Source: Paenibacillus sp. FSL R7-0204
GTDB taxonomy: Bacteria > Bacillota > Bacilli > Paenibacillales > Paenibacillaceae
Assembly: GCF_038002225.1 (NCBI RefSeq)
Contig: NZ_JBBOCA010000001.1
Coordinates: 1,364,001 to 1,428,000, forward strand
Reading direction: 5' to 3'
Length of the DNA stretch: 64,000 nt
Shown here one piece after another: positions 31,297 to 39,008 of the stretch. The position numbers and the translations under genes were made by a program. The notes beneath the pieces are model-generated. The model made no database searches. It had not been told where the DNA came from and was given only the letters and a program-made list of their open reading frames with translations. Positions within the stretch are counted from its first letter, which is position 1. Each line of letters begins with the position of its first letter.

Positions 31297-32094
31297 ATGG
31301 AAATTATGTCGCCGCAGAACACGCGGGTGAAGGAATGGGCCGGACTGCAGGAGAAGAAGCACCGTGACCGGTCTGGTAAATATATCGTTGAAGGCATTCA
31401 TCTGGTGCAAGAGGCGTTGCAAGCCGAAGCGGATGTGGAATGCCTGGCCTATGATCTCGATAAAGGCATGCCGTTTGAACTGAAGCCGCTGCTTCAGGCG
31501 GTGCAGGGTATGGAGGTCATCGGCGTGTCGGCGGCGGTGGTTGCCAAGTGCAGCAGCACAGGCACACCGCAGCCGGTGTTCGCTATTGTGCGGAAGGAGC
31601 AGAAGGGGATAGAGGCCATTCTGGCGAAGCCGGACAGCCTGGTTGTGGTGCTGGACGGGGTCCAGGACCCCGGCAATGTGGGCACCATCATCCGCAGCGC
31701 GGATGCGGCCGGTGCGGACGGCGTGATCCTCGGGCGGGGCTGCGCGGATCTGTTCAATCCCAAGACCATCCGGTCCACGATGGGTTCGATGTTCCATCTC
31801 CCGGTAGTGGAGGGAGAGCTGGGTGAAATTCTGCCGCAGGCACGTGAAGTTGGTGCACTGCTGGTCAGCACCTCGCTGACGGCCGAGGATTCCTGCTACA
31901 CTCATGATTTTCACGGCAGCCAGTGGCTGCTAATCGGCAGCGAAGGCCAAGGCATCTCGCCCGAGACAGCACGGCTTGTCGACAAAAGCATCCTCATCCC
32001 GATGGCTGGCCGCGCCGAATCGCTGAACGCCGCGATGGCCGCGACGATCCTGCTGTTCGAGGGGATGCGGCAGCGGGGTATTCACAGCAAATAA
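31297..32094 (+). CDS. TrmH/SpoU-family RNA 2'-O-methyltransferase
   Basis: A 265-residue SPOUT methyltransferase. An N-terminal substrate-binding domain (VKEWAGLQEKKHRDRSGKY) is followed by the knotted catalytic domain with motif 1 (LDGVQDPGNVGTIIRSADA), motif 2 (LLIGSEGQGIS) and motif 3 (IPMAGRAESLNAAMAATI). It methylates rRNA or tRNA ribose; the exact target is not known. The last codons (GGT ATT CAC AGC AAA TAA) coincide with the left edge of a repeat that recurs at 34722, 38355 and, decayed, at 38879, so the 3' end of this gene looks like an insertion target. Confidence 0.92.
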   Translation: MEIMSPQNTRVKEWAGLQEKKHRDRSGKYIVEGIHLVQEALQAEADVECLAYDLDKGMPFELKPLLQAVQGMEVIGVSAAVVAKCSSTGTPQPVFAIVRKEQKGIEAILAKPDSLVVVLDGVQDPGNVGTIIRSADAAGADGVILGRGCADLFNPKTIRSTMGSMFHLPVVEGELGEILPQAREVGALLVSTSLTAEDSCYTHDFHGSQWLLIGSEGQGISPETARLVDKSILIPMAGRAESLNAAMAATILLFEGMRQRGIHSK

Positions 32095-32400
32095 ACCCAT
32101 CCCGCAGCAAATAAAGTCGTCCCATCTACCCATTTCCCACTCATTTCCCAAACCAACCCCGGGCAAATGGGATAAGGGCGGCAAAGGGCGACAACTGCGG
32201 CAAAGGGCGGCAAAAGCGACAAGACCAAACACGTCCACAACCCCCGCCACATGAAGGAAAACCCAAGGGAAGAGCATCAGGGAAAAGCCAGAAGGCGGCC
32301 CCTGCCCAACACGCTCTTTCCTATTTTTTCTTCAATTATTAACCCATTTTCTTCTCAATTTTTCCTCAATCCTTTCCCTTTCCCAAATGGTTTTCCCATC
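32075..32400 (+). repeat. Island repeat, module 1, copy A (starts in the 3' end of the TrmH-family gene)
   Basis: Begins with GGGGTATTCACAGCAAATAA, which is also the end of the methyltransferase gene, then GCAGCAAATAAAGTCGTCCC and about 290 bases of strongly strand-biased polypyrimidine and GGCAAAGGGCG-type sequence. It is almost identical to copy C (38355 onwards) for about 270 bases and more diverged from copy B (34722). No gene is credible in it. Confidence 0.85.
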
Positions 32401-32409
32401 TCTTCTCCT

Positions 32410-32600
32410 GCTCTAAAAGACAGCAATTATTATTCGTTTTCGTTCACAATTGAACCAGTCTCCTTCCAGTTTTGACTCGGTTAAACCTCACATGGGCGGA
32501 CATTAATTATTATCTCAGAATAAGGGTGAGGCGGCGTGGGAGTGGGGGAGAGAGCGATTGGGACAGAGGACATTAATTGTTATGTTTCTACAAAGAATTT
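32410..32600 (+). repeat. Island repeat, module 2, copy A
   Basis: Contains ATTATTATTCGTTTTCGTTC, ACAATTGAACCAGT and CCTCACATGGG, repeated in copy B at 34570-34721 and, degenerate, at about 39150-39178. Short GGACATTAATT-like words recur within it. The rest of the gap up to 32766 has no gene; it holds the inverted repeat listed next. Confidence 0.75.
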
Positions 32601-32663
32601 TATGGGATATTCAGCCTATTCTGAAGCCAAGTCGTTTCCAAAAGAAGGAATCTTAATAATTTT

Positions 32664-32709
32664 GTCGAATGAAAATAGAGATTATTTGACATATAGACAA
32701 TAATTCGAC
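32664..32709. promoter_or_regulatory. Inverted repeat around a TTGACA box upstream of the island membrane gene
   Basis: GTCGAAT (32664-32670) and ATTCGAC (32703-32709) flank TTGACA (32686-32691). A matching -10 box is not evident, so a regulated promoter here is only suggested. Confidence 0.3.
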
Positions 32710-32766
32710 TTGAATGATTCGTTTATCAAACAGTATTAGTAGACAATGAACAAGGAGGTGAAAGAT

Positions 32767-33153
32767 ATGATTATATCAACTGTATTACAGTTGTCAGGGG
32801 GCTTATTACTTGCATCAGTTTTTACTATGTTTGCATATCCAATACTTCCAGTACATAACCAAAAACCTCATGGATTAAGGCTTTTTCTATTTTCCCAACT
32901 ACAGGCTTTATGGGGGGCATTATTACTAATACTGGGATATTTTCTTCCCTACTTTGAAGTAGAGATAAAAGCACCATTGGATTTCTGGGATAAATGGATT
33001 TGGCTATTCGGTGGATTAGGGGCTATCGGGTGTGTGACATTCTTGTTAAGTCATTATATCTCATGTTGGTTATACAAAAAAGCTCCAGTATACCAAGGAG
33101 GTCAAGAACCACCTACGTATAATGTATTTCATATCCTTTTTAGTCGTCATTGA
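32767..33153 (+). CDS. Island membrane protein of unknown function
   Basis: A 128-residue protein with three hydrophobic spans (about residues 3-28, 45-67, 78-104) and a short polar tail. The ATG at 32767 lies 8 bases after AAGGAGGTG, an ideal site; an ATG at 32746 overlaps that site and was rejected. I recognise no family. It is the first cargo gene after repeat copy A, AT-rich like the other cargo, and is followed by a terminator-like hairpin and the FRG-domain gene. A small membrane protein beside a putative effector is a common arrangement in bacterial defence loci, but nothing in its own sequence shows that role. Confidence 0.65.
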   Translation: MIISTVLQLSGGLLLASVFTMFAYPILPVHNQKPHGLRLFLFSQLQALWGALLLILGYFLPYFEVEIKAPLDFWDKWIWLFGGLGAIGCVTFLLSHYISCWLYKKAPVYQGGQEPPTYNVFHILFSRH

Positions 33154-33169
33154 GAAGAGTTGGTTAGAT

Positions 33170-33223
33170 CCAAGAGTCAAACAATCATTATGGTATTTAC
33201 CTTAATAATTGCTTGGCTTTTTT
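33170..33223 (+). terminator. Terminator-like hairpin after the membrane protein gene
   Basis: CCAAG and CTTGG close an imperfect hairpin containing CAAT/ATTG and ATTAT/ATAAT pairings, followed by TTTTTT. The FRG gene starts 85 bases later. Confidence 0.55.
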
Positions 33224-33307
33224 AGTTAGTTTCAAAATGATTTTTTGGGGAACGTGTCTTTTCGACAATTTTTTATATATACATACCAATATGAAAGGTC
33301 GGATTAT

Positions 33308-34303
33308 ATGTGGTGGAATGAAGAAGAAGTAGTTGATGATTTTAATAAACACGTAGTGAGAGGTTTTGATGATTATCTGAGGCTGATTAAGAAAATTAAA
33401 AGTGAAAATGATTTAGTGTGGTTCAGAGGACAAGAAAAGGCTAATTATAGATTATTACCAAGTGCGATGAGAGAAGGTTATGAAACTCATGATCAATGGG
33501 GTAGACCTATTGAACCACAATTGGTTCGTAACTATAATAATAGAGGAAAGACAGTTCATTATGTTAATGTGGAACATTTATTAGAACAGTTTAAAGAAGA
33601 AGCATCTTCATATTTAAAAATTCAACCTGAAAATGATTTACAGTGGTGTTTTTTGGCGCAACATTATGGTGTTCCAACTACTTTACTGGACTGGAGCACT
33701 GACCCTTTAGTTGCATTGTATTTTTCACTTCCCTCGGAATATAAAGATTCATTAAGTAGAGCTGGCATAGAGGAAGCTATTGAAGATTTTGAAGAAAATT
33801 CTTATAGCAACTACGGAGCGGCGGTTTTTGCAATGAATCCTGGTAAATTGAATAGTGTCTTCAGAGAGTTTGTTAGAGGAGAAGAAAATGAGCCAATTAA
33901 CTTCCCTCTTGATTCCGATAAGCACTACGAGAATCTCAAAGGCTATATTCATCCATCAGAAAAAGAGCAGCCTATTTTACCTTGTTGTATAATAGGAAAA
34001 GAAATAGATAGAAGAATTTGCAGACAGTCTGGTAATTTTACAATTCATGGACATATGATATGGCCGATCGACCATAGATCAATTGTTCAAAAAGAAATAC
34101 ATAAAATTTTCATTCCATATAATTGCATTGATGAAATAGGTGAATGGTTAAGATCGTTGGACATTACAAAAAAAACGATTTATGGTGAGTCGTATTTGGA
34201 TTCAATATCAAAAAAAATTAGTGAAGAGGAGAATAAGAAATTTAAATCTTCTATACAAGAAATAATACAAAACCATGTTGCAGTCAATAAGATAACTAAG
34301 TGA
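33308..34303 (+). CDS. FRG-domain protein
   Basis: About 331 residues. Near residue 38 is the name-giving WFRGQ motif, followed by YRLLPSAMR and then the second hallmark QHYGVPTTLLDWSTDPLVAL (about residues 118-137) and YFSLPSE, so the FRG domain (PF08867 type) is complete. The C-terminal 100 residues are charged and helical. The ATG at 33308 follows AAAGG at about 9 bases; the frame is open back to 33245 without a site. FRG proteins are common in prophages and accessory islands, and a role in phage defence or toxicity has been suggested; the biochemical activity is not established. It sits between repeat copies A and B and is followed by its own terminator. Confidence 0.85.
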   Translation: MWWNEEEVVDDFNKHVVRGFDDYLRLIKKIKSENDLVWFRGQEKANYRLLPSAMREGYETHDQWGRPIEPQLVRNYNNRGKTVHYVNVEHLLEQFKEEASSYLKIQPENDLQWCFLAQHYGVPTTLLDWSTDPLVALYFSLPSEYKDSLSRAGIEEAIEDFEENSYSNYGAAVFAMNPGKLNSVFREFVRGEENEPINFPLDSDKHYENLKGYIHPSEKEQPILPCCIIGKEIDRRICRQSGNFTIHGHMIWPIDHRSIVQKEIHKIFIPYNCIDEIGEWLRSLDITKKTIYGESYLDSISKKISEEENKKFKSSIQEIIQNHVAVNKITK

Positions 34304-34366
34304 TACTTCCTTTTAATTAACTAATAATTCCTGTCTAAACCCGAAATAACTGTCCTCAAACTCACC

Positions 34367-34416
34367 AAAGACTGGAAATTGATCGACTCCTTCAGCCAAT
34401 CAAACTTCCAGTCTTT
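34367..34416 (+). terminator. Terminator of the FRG gene
   Basis: AAAGACTGGAA (34367-34377) and TTCCAGTCTTT (34406-34416) form a perfect 11-bp stem, extended inside by TTGAT/ATCAA, and followed by T-rich sequence. From 34417 to 34570 the sequence is polypyrimidine on the + strand with no gene. Confidence 0.75.
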
Positions 34417-34569
34417 TCTCTGCTTTTTAAAGACCTTCTCAAGCCTTTCCTCAATCATTCCCTCAAGCATAAACCCAGTCCCAACAAGGCTTTTCTCCAA
34501 TTTTTACTCCAGCATTAACTCGATCTTCTCCGCAATCCATTCTCTTCCCCAATGATCTTTCCAGCCTTT

Positions 34570-34721
34570 CTCCTGCTCTTCCAGGACACTAATTATTATT
34601 CGTTTTCGTTCACAATTGATCCAGTTTTATTTCAGTTTTTAACCGGTTATACCTCACATGGGGGGACAACAATTATTGCCTCGAAATTGGCGTTGAGGGT
34701 AGTTATTATTATGTTTTTACA
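34570..34721 (+). repeat. Island repeat, module 2, copy B
   Basis: Shares with copy A the block CGTTTTCGTTCACAATTGA and CCTCACATGGG, and the spaced GGACAxxAATTATT words. In this copy module 2 directly precedes module 1, the reverse of the order in copy A. Confidence 0.75.
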
Positions 34722-35000
34722 GGGGTATTCACAGCAGATAAACTCATCCCACAGCAAATAAAGTCGTCTCACCCCACCCATTTTCCCACTCATTTCCCAA
34801 ACCAACCCCTGGCAACTGCGGCAAGTAGGACAACGACGGAAAAACCGCAACAACCCTCGCCACATCAAGGAAAACCCAAGGGAAGAGCACCAGGGAAAAG
34901 CCAGAAGGCGGCCCCTACTCCCACGCTCTTCCCTATTTTTCTTTTTAATCATTCCTCAAATTTCTTTTCAATTTTTCCTCAATTCCATCACGACATTATT
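34722..35000 (+). repeat. Island repeat, module 1, copy B
   Basis: Starts GGGGTATTCACAGCAGATAA, followed by CAGCAAATAAAGTCGTCTCA and the polypyrimidine/GGCAAC body with an internal deletion relative to copies A and C. The gap from 35001 to 35240 holds no gene I can support; a 78-codon frame at 35050 has no ribosome site and ends inside the following promoter. Confidence 0.8.
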
Positions 35001-35241
35001 TTATTTCTCGAGCCATTCCCAATCCCCAATCCCTTGGTTATTCAATTTCTTGATGCGACAATTATTTCCAGGTTATAGCTCGGATACCTTGTGGGTAGCT
35101 TTCGTTGAGCAAACGCAAGGACGGCAAAAAGAAAATGCTTTAATAATAATTGATTGGAACAGGTCGTTACCTAAAATATTCGGTTTTTCTTTGCGTGGTT
35201 TCATTGGATTAATATCGAATGTCAAATTCACCACCCTTATC

Positions 35242-35289
35242 AACGTGTCATTTGTGTCTGTTGACACAAATGACACGTTTGGGTAGAAT
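35242..35289 (+). promoter_or_regulatory. Strong promoter overlapped by a perfect 17-bp inverted repeat (operator)
   Basis: AACGTGTCATTTGTGTC (35242-35258), spacer TGTT, and GACACAAATGACACGTT (35263-35279) form a perfect palindrome. A consensus promoter, TTGACA (35261-35266), 17 bases, TAGAAT (35284-35289), is superimposed so that its -35 box and spacer lie in the right arm. Transcription should start near 35296, downstream of the palindrome, so this is a DNA operator and not an RNA hairpin. It drives the two-gene unit 35322-36215. Confidence 0.85.
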
Positions 35290-35321
35290 GGACTTGTAGA
35301 GATTATAAGGAGGATCAAAAA

Positions 35322-35750
35322 ATGAGTAGCAAACAATATCGTCTTAAAAATTGCGAGTACGAACTGATCCAGTTAATTAGAATGATGGAAAGTGGTAATA
35401 TGATTAGGATTCGACGGATTCTTATGGAAGAATCCATAAAAGAATTAGAGGACGCTCAAAACTGTAGTAGAAATCTTGAAAAACTTTATGCTTATAAAGA
35501 AGTTCTTCATAGTGGGGAAAAGCCAGAAAAGGAGGATGTTGAATCTGAGATTGATGAATTACTAAAGAAGTACGCTCCAATAATACATTTCAGAAATCCC
35601 ATTAAAAGTTTTCCAAAGGAAGAAGAACTAGAGTATGCAATTGATTACTTTTCCGACATGATGACAGACTCAACAGAAGAAGCATCGTTACTAAGTAAGC
35701 TATCGACATTAATCGAAAAGGTAAATTCAAAAAATAAGAAAATTGAGTAA
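35322..35750 (+). CDS. Island helical protein of unknown function (candidate antitoxin/partner)
   Basis: A 142-residue acidic, helix-rich protein with no signal or membrane segment and no motif I recognise; it lacks the GSxxxG...D nucleotidyltransferase motif of MNT antitoxins and any obvious helix-turn-helix. It starts behind a strong AAGGAGG at 9 bases and is the first gene after the operator-promoter. The next gene, which carries a HEPN motif, starts 15 bases after its stop, so the pair is an operon. By position and regulation it could be the antitoxin or regulator of a two-gene toxin module; this is inference. Confidence 0.7.
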   Translation: MSSKQYRLKNCEYELIQLIRMMESGNMIRIRRILMEESIKELEDAQNCSRNLEKLYAYKEVLHSGEKPEKEDVESEIDELLKKYAPIIHFRNPIKSFPKEEELEYAIDYFSDMMTDSTEEASLLSKLSTLIEKVNSKNKKIE

Positions 35751-35765
35751 CTGGGCAGTAATGAG

Positions 35766-36215
35766 ATGTATGGGACCAATTCGTTACTATTTGTGGTTCG
35801 AACAGATCTTGCTCAACCAACTACCGATCAAGCATATCTTGCAGAACAACTGAAATTGAATTTTGTTCAAATTTATGGACTCTTTGATAAAATATCGATT
35901 GTACTAAACGATTATTTAGAATTCGATTCAAATAAACCAAATTATCGTACTATTTGGTTGAAAGATAGAAACAATTGGAGACTTGGTGCCCATAATAAAC
36001 TTGTCCCCAAATTACGGAATCAGATTGTACATGACTACGTAAAAGTATTCTTAAAGGGGACAGGATCAGCAGAATATCGAGAGGGGATACTATTTATTTC
36101 TTTGGACGATTTATTTAAAAAAACGGAATCTCTCTTATTCAGAGCACACGATGTTATGTTGTATTTTATTTTATTCTTCCATGCTGAGGAAAGTATATAT
36201 AGAAAAGATCTGTAG
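35766..36215 (+). CDS. HEPN-motif protein (candidate RNase toxin)
   Basis: A 149-residue helical protein. Residues 84-89, RNQIVH, fit the HEPN active-site pattern Rx4-6H, placed after a helix and followed by a second helical segment, as in HEPN ribonucleases. The segment IYGLFDKISIVLNDYLEF (about 36-53) closely resembles IYGVYDKLGMIIQDLFEV in the 517-residue protein at 36764, so the two are related. The ribosome site is weak, suggesting coupling to the upstream gene and a lower product level. It is followed by a terminator. HEPN proteins are frequent toxins and abortive-infection effectors. Confidence 0.7.
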   Translation: MYGTNSLLFVVRTDLAQPTTDQAYLAEQLKLNFVQIYGLFDKISIVLNDYLEFDSNKPNYRTIWLKDRNNWRLGAHNKLVPKLRNQIVHDYVKVFLKGTGSAEYREGILFISLDDLFKKTESLLFRAHDVMLYFILFFHAEESIYRKDL

Positions 36216-36291
36216 ACTAAGTTACCGTCTCTAATATACCCAAGAGATGATTGTGGAGTTAACCATAACTTCCATTATAAAGACCTTGAAT

Positions 36292-36366
36292 ACAGCAAAT
36301 AAAGTTTAACGGAAAGCCGATCTGATTTTAGGGATTTGCCCCTGAGTTCACTCGGCTTTTTCTTTT
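36292..36366 (+). terminator. Terminator of the HEPN unit, preceded by a short repeat core
   Basis: AAAGCCGA (36313-36320) and TCGGCTTT (36352-36359) with an inner AGGG/CCCT pairing form a hairpin followed by a T run. Just before it, ACAGCAAATAAAGT (36292-36305) repeats the core found in module 1 of the island repeats. Confidence 0.7.
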
Positions 36367-36763
36367 ACAACAAAGTTTGTGAATATCTTCAAATAGGTCC
36401 AATTTCCTTCTCAATAGATTTCTAAGTCACCTCGACAATACTTAATTTTGTTATTAACATCTTTTCAGAAATTTAGAATGAAATGAATTACAATGTTAGG
36501 CTATAATTTCAGTATTGATTCGTATAACAAGGCTGTGGAAATGTTGTATTGAAGAGCCTAAAGATATAATTGAAGCAGATTGAATTACAATTTCACAAGA
36601 TGTGGTTGGGAATTTGCTGCACAGAAAAACAGTATACACAAAGTTAATACGAATATTTGAAAATAGAATATTTTTTTGTTTTTGGAAGCTCGATAATTAA
36701 GTGAAAGCTTAATTAACTACAAATCTTTGCTGGTGTTGTTGATTATGAAAGGATGGATAGAGA
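36367..36763. other. AT-rich gap without a recognisable gene
   Basis: About 400 bases with short palindromes only: AATTAAG/CTTAATT (about 36697-36717) and AATATT pairs near 36670, 50-100 bases before the next gene. A promoter is likely here (TATAAT at 36502 and 36565) but no -35 box with normal spacing stands out. Confidence 0.4.
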
Positions 36764-38317
36764 TTGGATGATTACATTAAATCATGTCTAGGATGCGGGA
36801 GGACTTTAGACACTTCTGTACCATTTGAAATATTTACGTTTACACCTGGTCAATATACATGTTCCGATTGCAATAAAACTTTGAAAAAGAAACTCCCAGA
36901 GATCAAGAACGCTGCTCTAGAGATAATCACTCGAAATAAATCACTAAATGAAAAGTTTGATGAATTTGTTGAAAATGAAGAGATTTTCAATCATCCTGTT
37001 AAGGAAACCGATTTTTTATATGGATCACATCAAGCAAGAGAATATATGTTCTCTTTACTTGAAGAAGTGCATCGGTTTACATATCATGCAACCTTTGAAT
37101 GCTATTTGTTCTCTGATATGTTTGAAAATGCTGATCCTTTGTTCTTCTCGGATCGCTATTTTCTTACTAACAGTGTAATTAAAACGATCGGTGCATGGGA
37201 GAAATTGTTGAGATTTCACTGTTTATTTTTTGAGGTACAATTAGATAGGGATTCCAAAAACAATTCTATAAGTCGACTACAAAAGAAAATGAATAAAACG
37301 GAGTTTAAACAAACAAAATTGTACAATGATTTTATTAGACTGAAGAGTAGTAATAGTTTTGGTGAAATCGATAAAGCAAGAAAAAATAATGATCATAACG
37401 TTTCATACCATTTAGGTGGGAAAAATTTTTTAGAACTATTTGAATTAGTTAAAATGATATTGGATAATTCTAGTGCTCTCTATTATGGAATAGAAGAGGC
37501 TCTTGAGTTGTTAACAAAGAGGACACGTTTGGCTACAAGAAAATTTAATGAAGATTTTGGACTAATAAATAAAATAGAAGAGAACGATAAAGTGTTTAAA
37601 AAGAAAGCTTTGAAGATAAAATCTAAGTTTAGTCATGAGGATATACGGAGAATAAATGAAATTTCTGTGAGATATATAGGTTGGGCAAACAATAGGATAG
37701 GTGAGGTGATTAGCTGGAAAGTTAGGTACTCATATCCTCCTATGGTTTCAATATACTATAGGCTGATTGATGTTGTTTCAAGGCTTCACGAGAGTGCAAG
37801 AAGTCTTGGGTTTGCGGCTGAACTTTTTGCAGAGGCTGTAAGATTAAATTATGTTGATTTGGATAAACATTGGACACAATTCGATGGTATGAATTACCGA
37901 TACTTTATTCATAGTGCATTGTTAAGGATATATGGCGTGTATGATAAGTTGGGAATGATCATTCAAGATTTATTTGAAGTTGAGTTGGGAAATGTTACTT
38001 TTGAGGCCGTTATTGAACATCTTCGAGTAACAGATGGAGAGAATCGTTTTCTTAATTCATTACCTCCCTTGAAGATATGTAATCGAATTTTAAGTACAGC
38101 TTCATATAAAAGATTGTATGATTCCCGACAAGATTTTTTTCACTTATTAATTATGCAAGATTTTATGAAACCTCAATACAAAGAAATTATCGACACTGAA
38201 CTGATGATTGCCATTATCGACAATTGCAATATGATTTATGAACTTATCGATAGTCTTGATATTGCACTTGTACATTTTCATCAAATTGGTACTTATCATC
38301 AGAACACAAAGGCATAA
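36764..38317 (+). CDS. Zinc-ribbon protein with two HEPN-like segments
   Basis: A 517-residue protein starting at TTG about 10 bases after AAAGGA. Residues 8-36 form a CxxC-N21-CxxC zinc ribbon (CLGC, CSDC). The rest is helical and appears internally duplicated: SVIKTIGAWEKLLRFHCLFFEV (about 137-158, given here in parts) and LLRIYGVYDKLGMIIQDLFEV (near 390-410) are alike, and each is followed by an Rx4H motif, RKNNDH at 206-211 and RQDFFH at 455-460. The second half also matches the small HEPN protein at 35766. The family resembles Cthe_2314-type HEPN proteins as I remember them. Cytoplasmic; probably an RNA-binding or RNA-cleaving effector. It stands alone between a short repeat core and repeat copy C. 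Confidence 0.72.
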   Translation: MDDYIKSCLGCGRTLDTSVPFEIFTFTPGQYTCSDCNKTLKKKLPEIKNAALEIITRNKSLNEKFDEFVENEEIFNHPVKETDFLYGSHQAREYMFSLLEEVHRFTYHATFECYLFSDMFENADPLFFSDRYFLTNSVIKTIGAWEKLLRFHCLFFEVQLDRDSKNNSISRLQKKMNKTEFKQTKLYNDFIRLKSSNSFGEIDKARKNNDHNVSYHLGGKNFLELFELVKMILDNSSALYYGIEEALELLTKRTRLATRKFNEDFGLINKIEENDKVFKKKALKIKSKFSHEDIRRINEISVRYIGWANNRIGEVISWKVRYSYPPMVSIYYRLIDVVSRLHESARSLGFAAELFAEAVRLNYVDLDKHWTQFDGMNYRYFIHSALLRIYGVYDKLGMIIQDLFEVELGNVTFEAVIEHLRVTDGENRFLNSLPPLKICNRILSTASYKRLYDSRQDFFHLLIMQDFMKPQYKEIIDTELMIAIIDNCNMIYELIDSLDIALVHFHQIGTYHQNTKA

Positions 38318-38354
38318 AAGGGTATTGTGATTTATAGATATCCAAAACTTCTAC

Positions 38355-38896
38355 TGTATTCACAGCAAATAAACCCATCCCAAAGCAAATAAACTCATCC
38401 CGCAGCAAATAAAGTCGTCCCATCTACCCATTTCCCACTCATTTCCCAAACCAACCCCGGGCAAATGGGACAAGGGCGGCAAAGGGCGACAACTGCGGCA
38501 AAGGGCGGCAAAAGCGACAAGACCAAACACGTCCACAACCCCCGCCACATCAAGGAAAACCCAAGGGAAGAGCATCAGGGAAAAGCCAGAAGGCGGCCCC
38601 TGCCCAACACGCTCTTTCCTATTTTTTCTTCAATTATTAACTCATTTTCTTTTCGATTTTTCCTCAATCCTTTCCCAATTCCATCACGACTTTATTTTCA
38701 TTTCCCAAGTTTGATCCCATTGTTTTTACTAGGTATTTTCCAATGTGCGACATGACTTTATTTGCTTTGGTGTTTTTTGGGAAAAGGGAGAAAACGGGGA
38801 AAGCTAGGCGGGGCATGGGGTTGGGGAGATGAGTGGGGGAGGGGTGGTGAGACGACTTTATTTTCGGTGCATAGGGGGGTATCCACCGCAAATCCT
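38355..38896 (+). repeat. Island repeat copy C, with inverted ends (MITE-like)
   Basis: Starts TGTATTCACAGCAAATAA and matches copy A for about 270 bases. It has an extra AGCAAATAAACTCATCCC unit. At its right end (about 38806-38860) the sequence GACGACTTTATTTT and the preceding GGGGAGATGAGTGGGGG are the inverse complement of the left end (AATAAAGTCGTC, CCCACTCATTTCCC). A decayed core GGTATCCACCGCAAATCC lies at 38879-38896. No transposase is present. From 38897 to 39008 there is only a small hairpin (GGTGC/GCACC) and a CTCTGC/GCAGGG stem with T runs. Confidence 0.75.
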
Positions 38897-39008
38897 GAAT
38901 AAAAATCAGATTCTTGAAATTACGAAAGCTGGATAATGCGGGGTGCTACGCACCAAGCATTTCTTTATTCTTTTTTTAATCCTCTGCGGCGAACAAATGC
39001 AGGGGGTT

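Noticed and set aside
32251..32475. Arg/Lys/Pro-rich small frames in module 1 of the island repeats (also at 38465)
   Set aside because: They recur only because the repeat recurs, and they follow its strand bias; no ribosome site, and copy B breaks the frame.
35242..35279. The 17-bp palindrome as a transcription terminator
   Set aside because: It is not followed by a T run and it overlaps the -35 box of a promoter whose start point lies downstream, so it is better explained as an operator.
35050..35286. A 78-codon frame upstream of the palindromic promoter
   Set aside because: No ribosome site; the frame ends inside the operator-promoter and its sequence continues the repeat-derived region.
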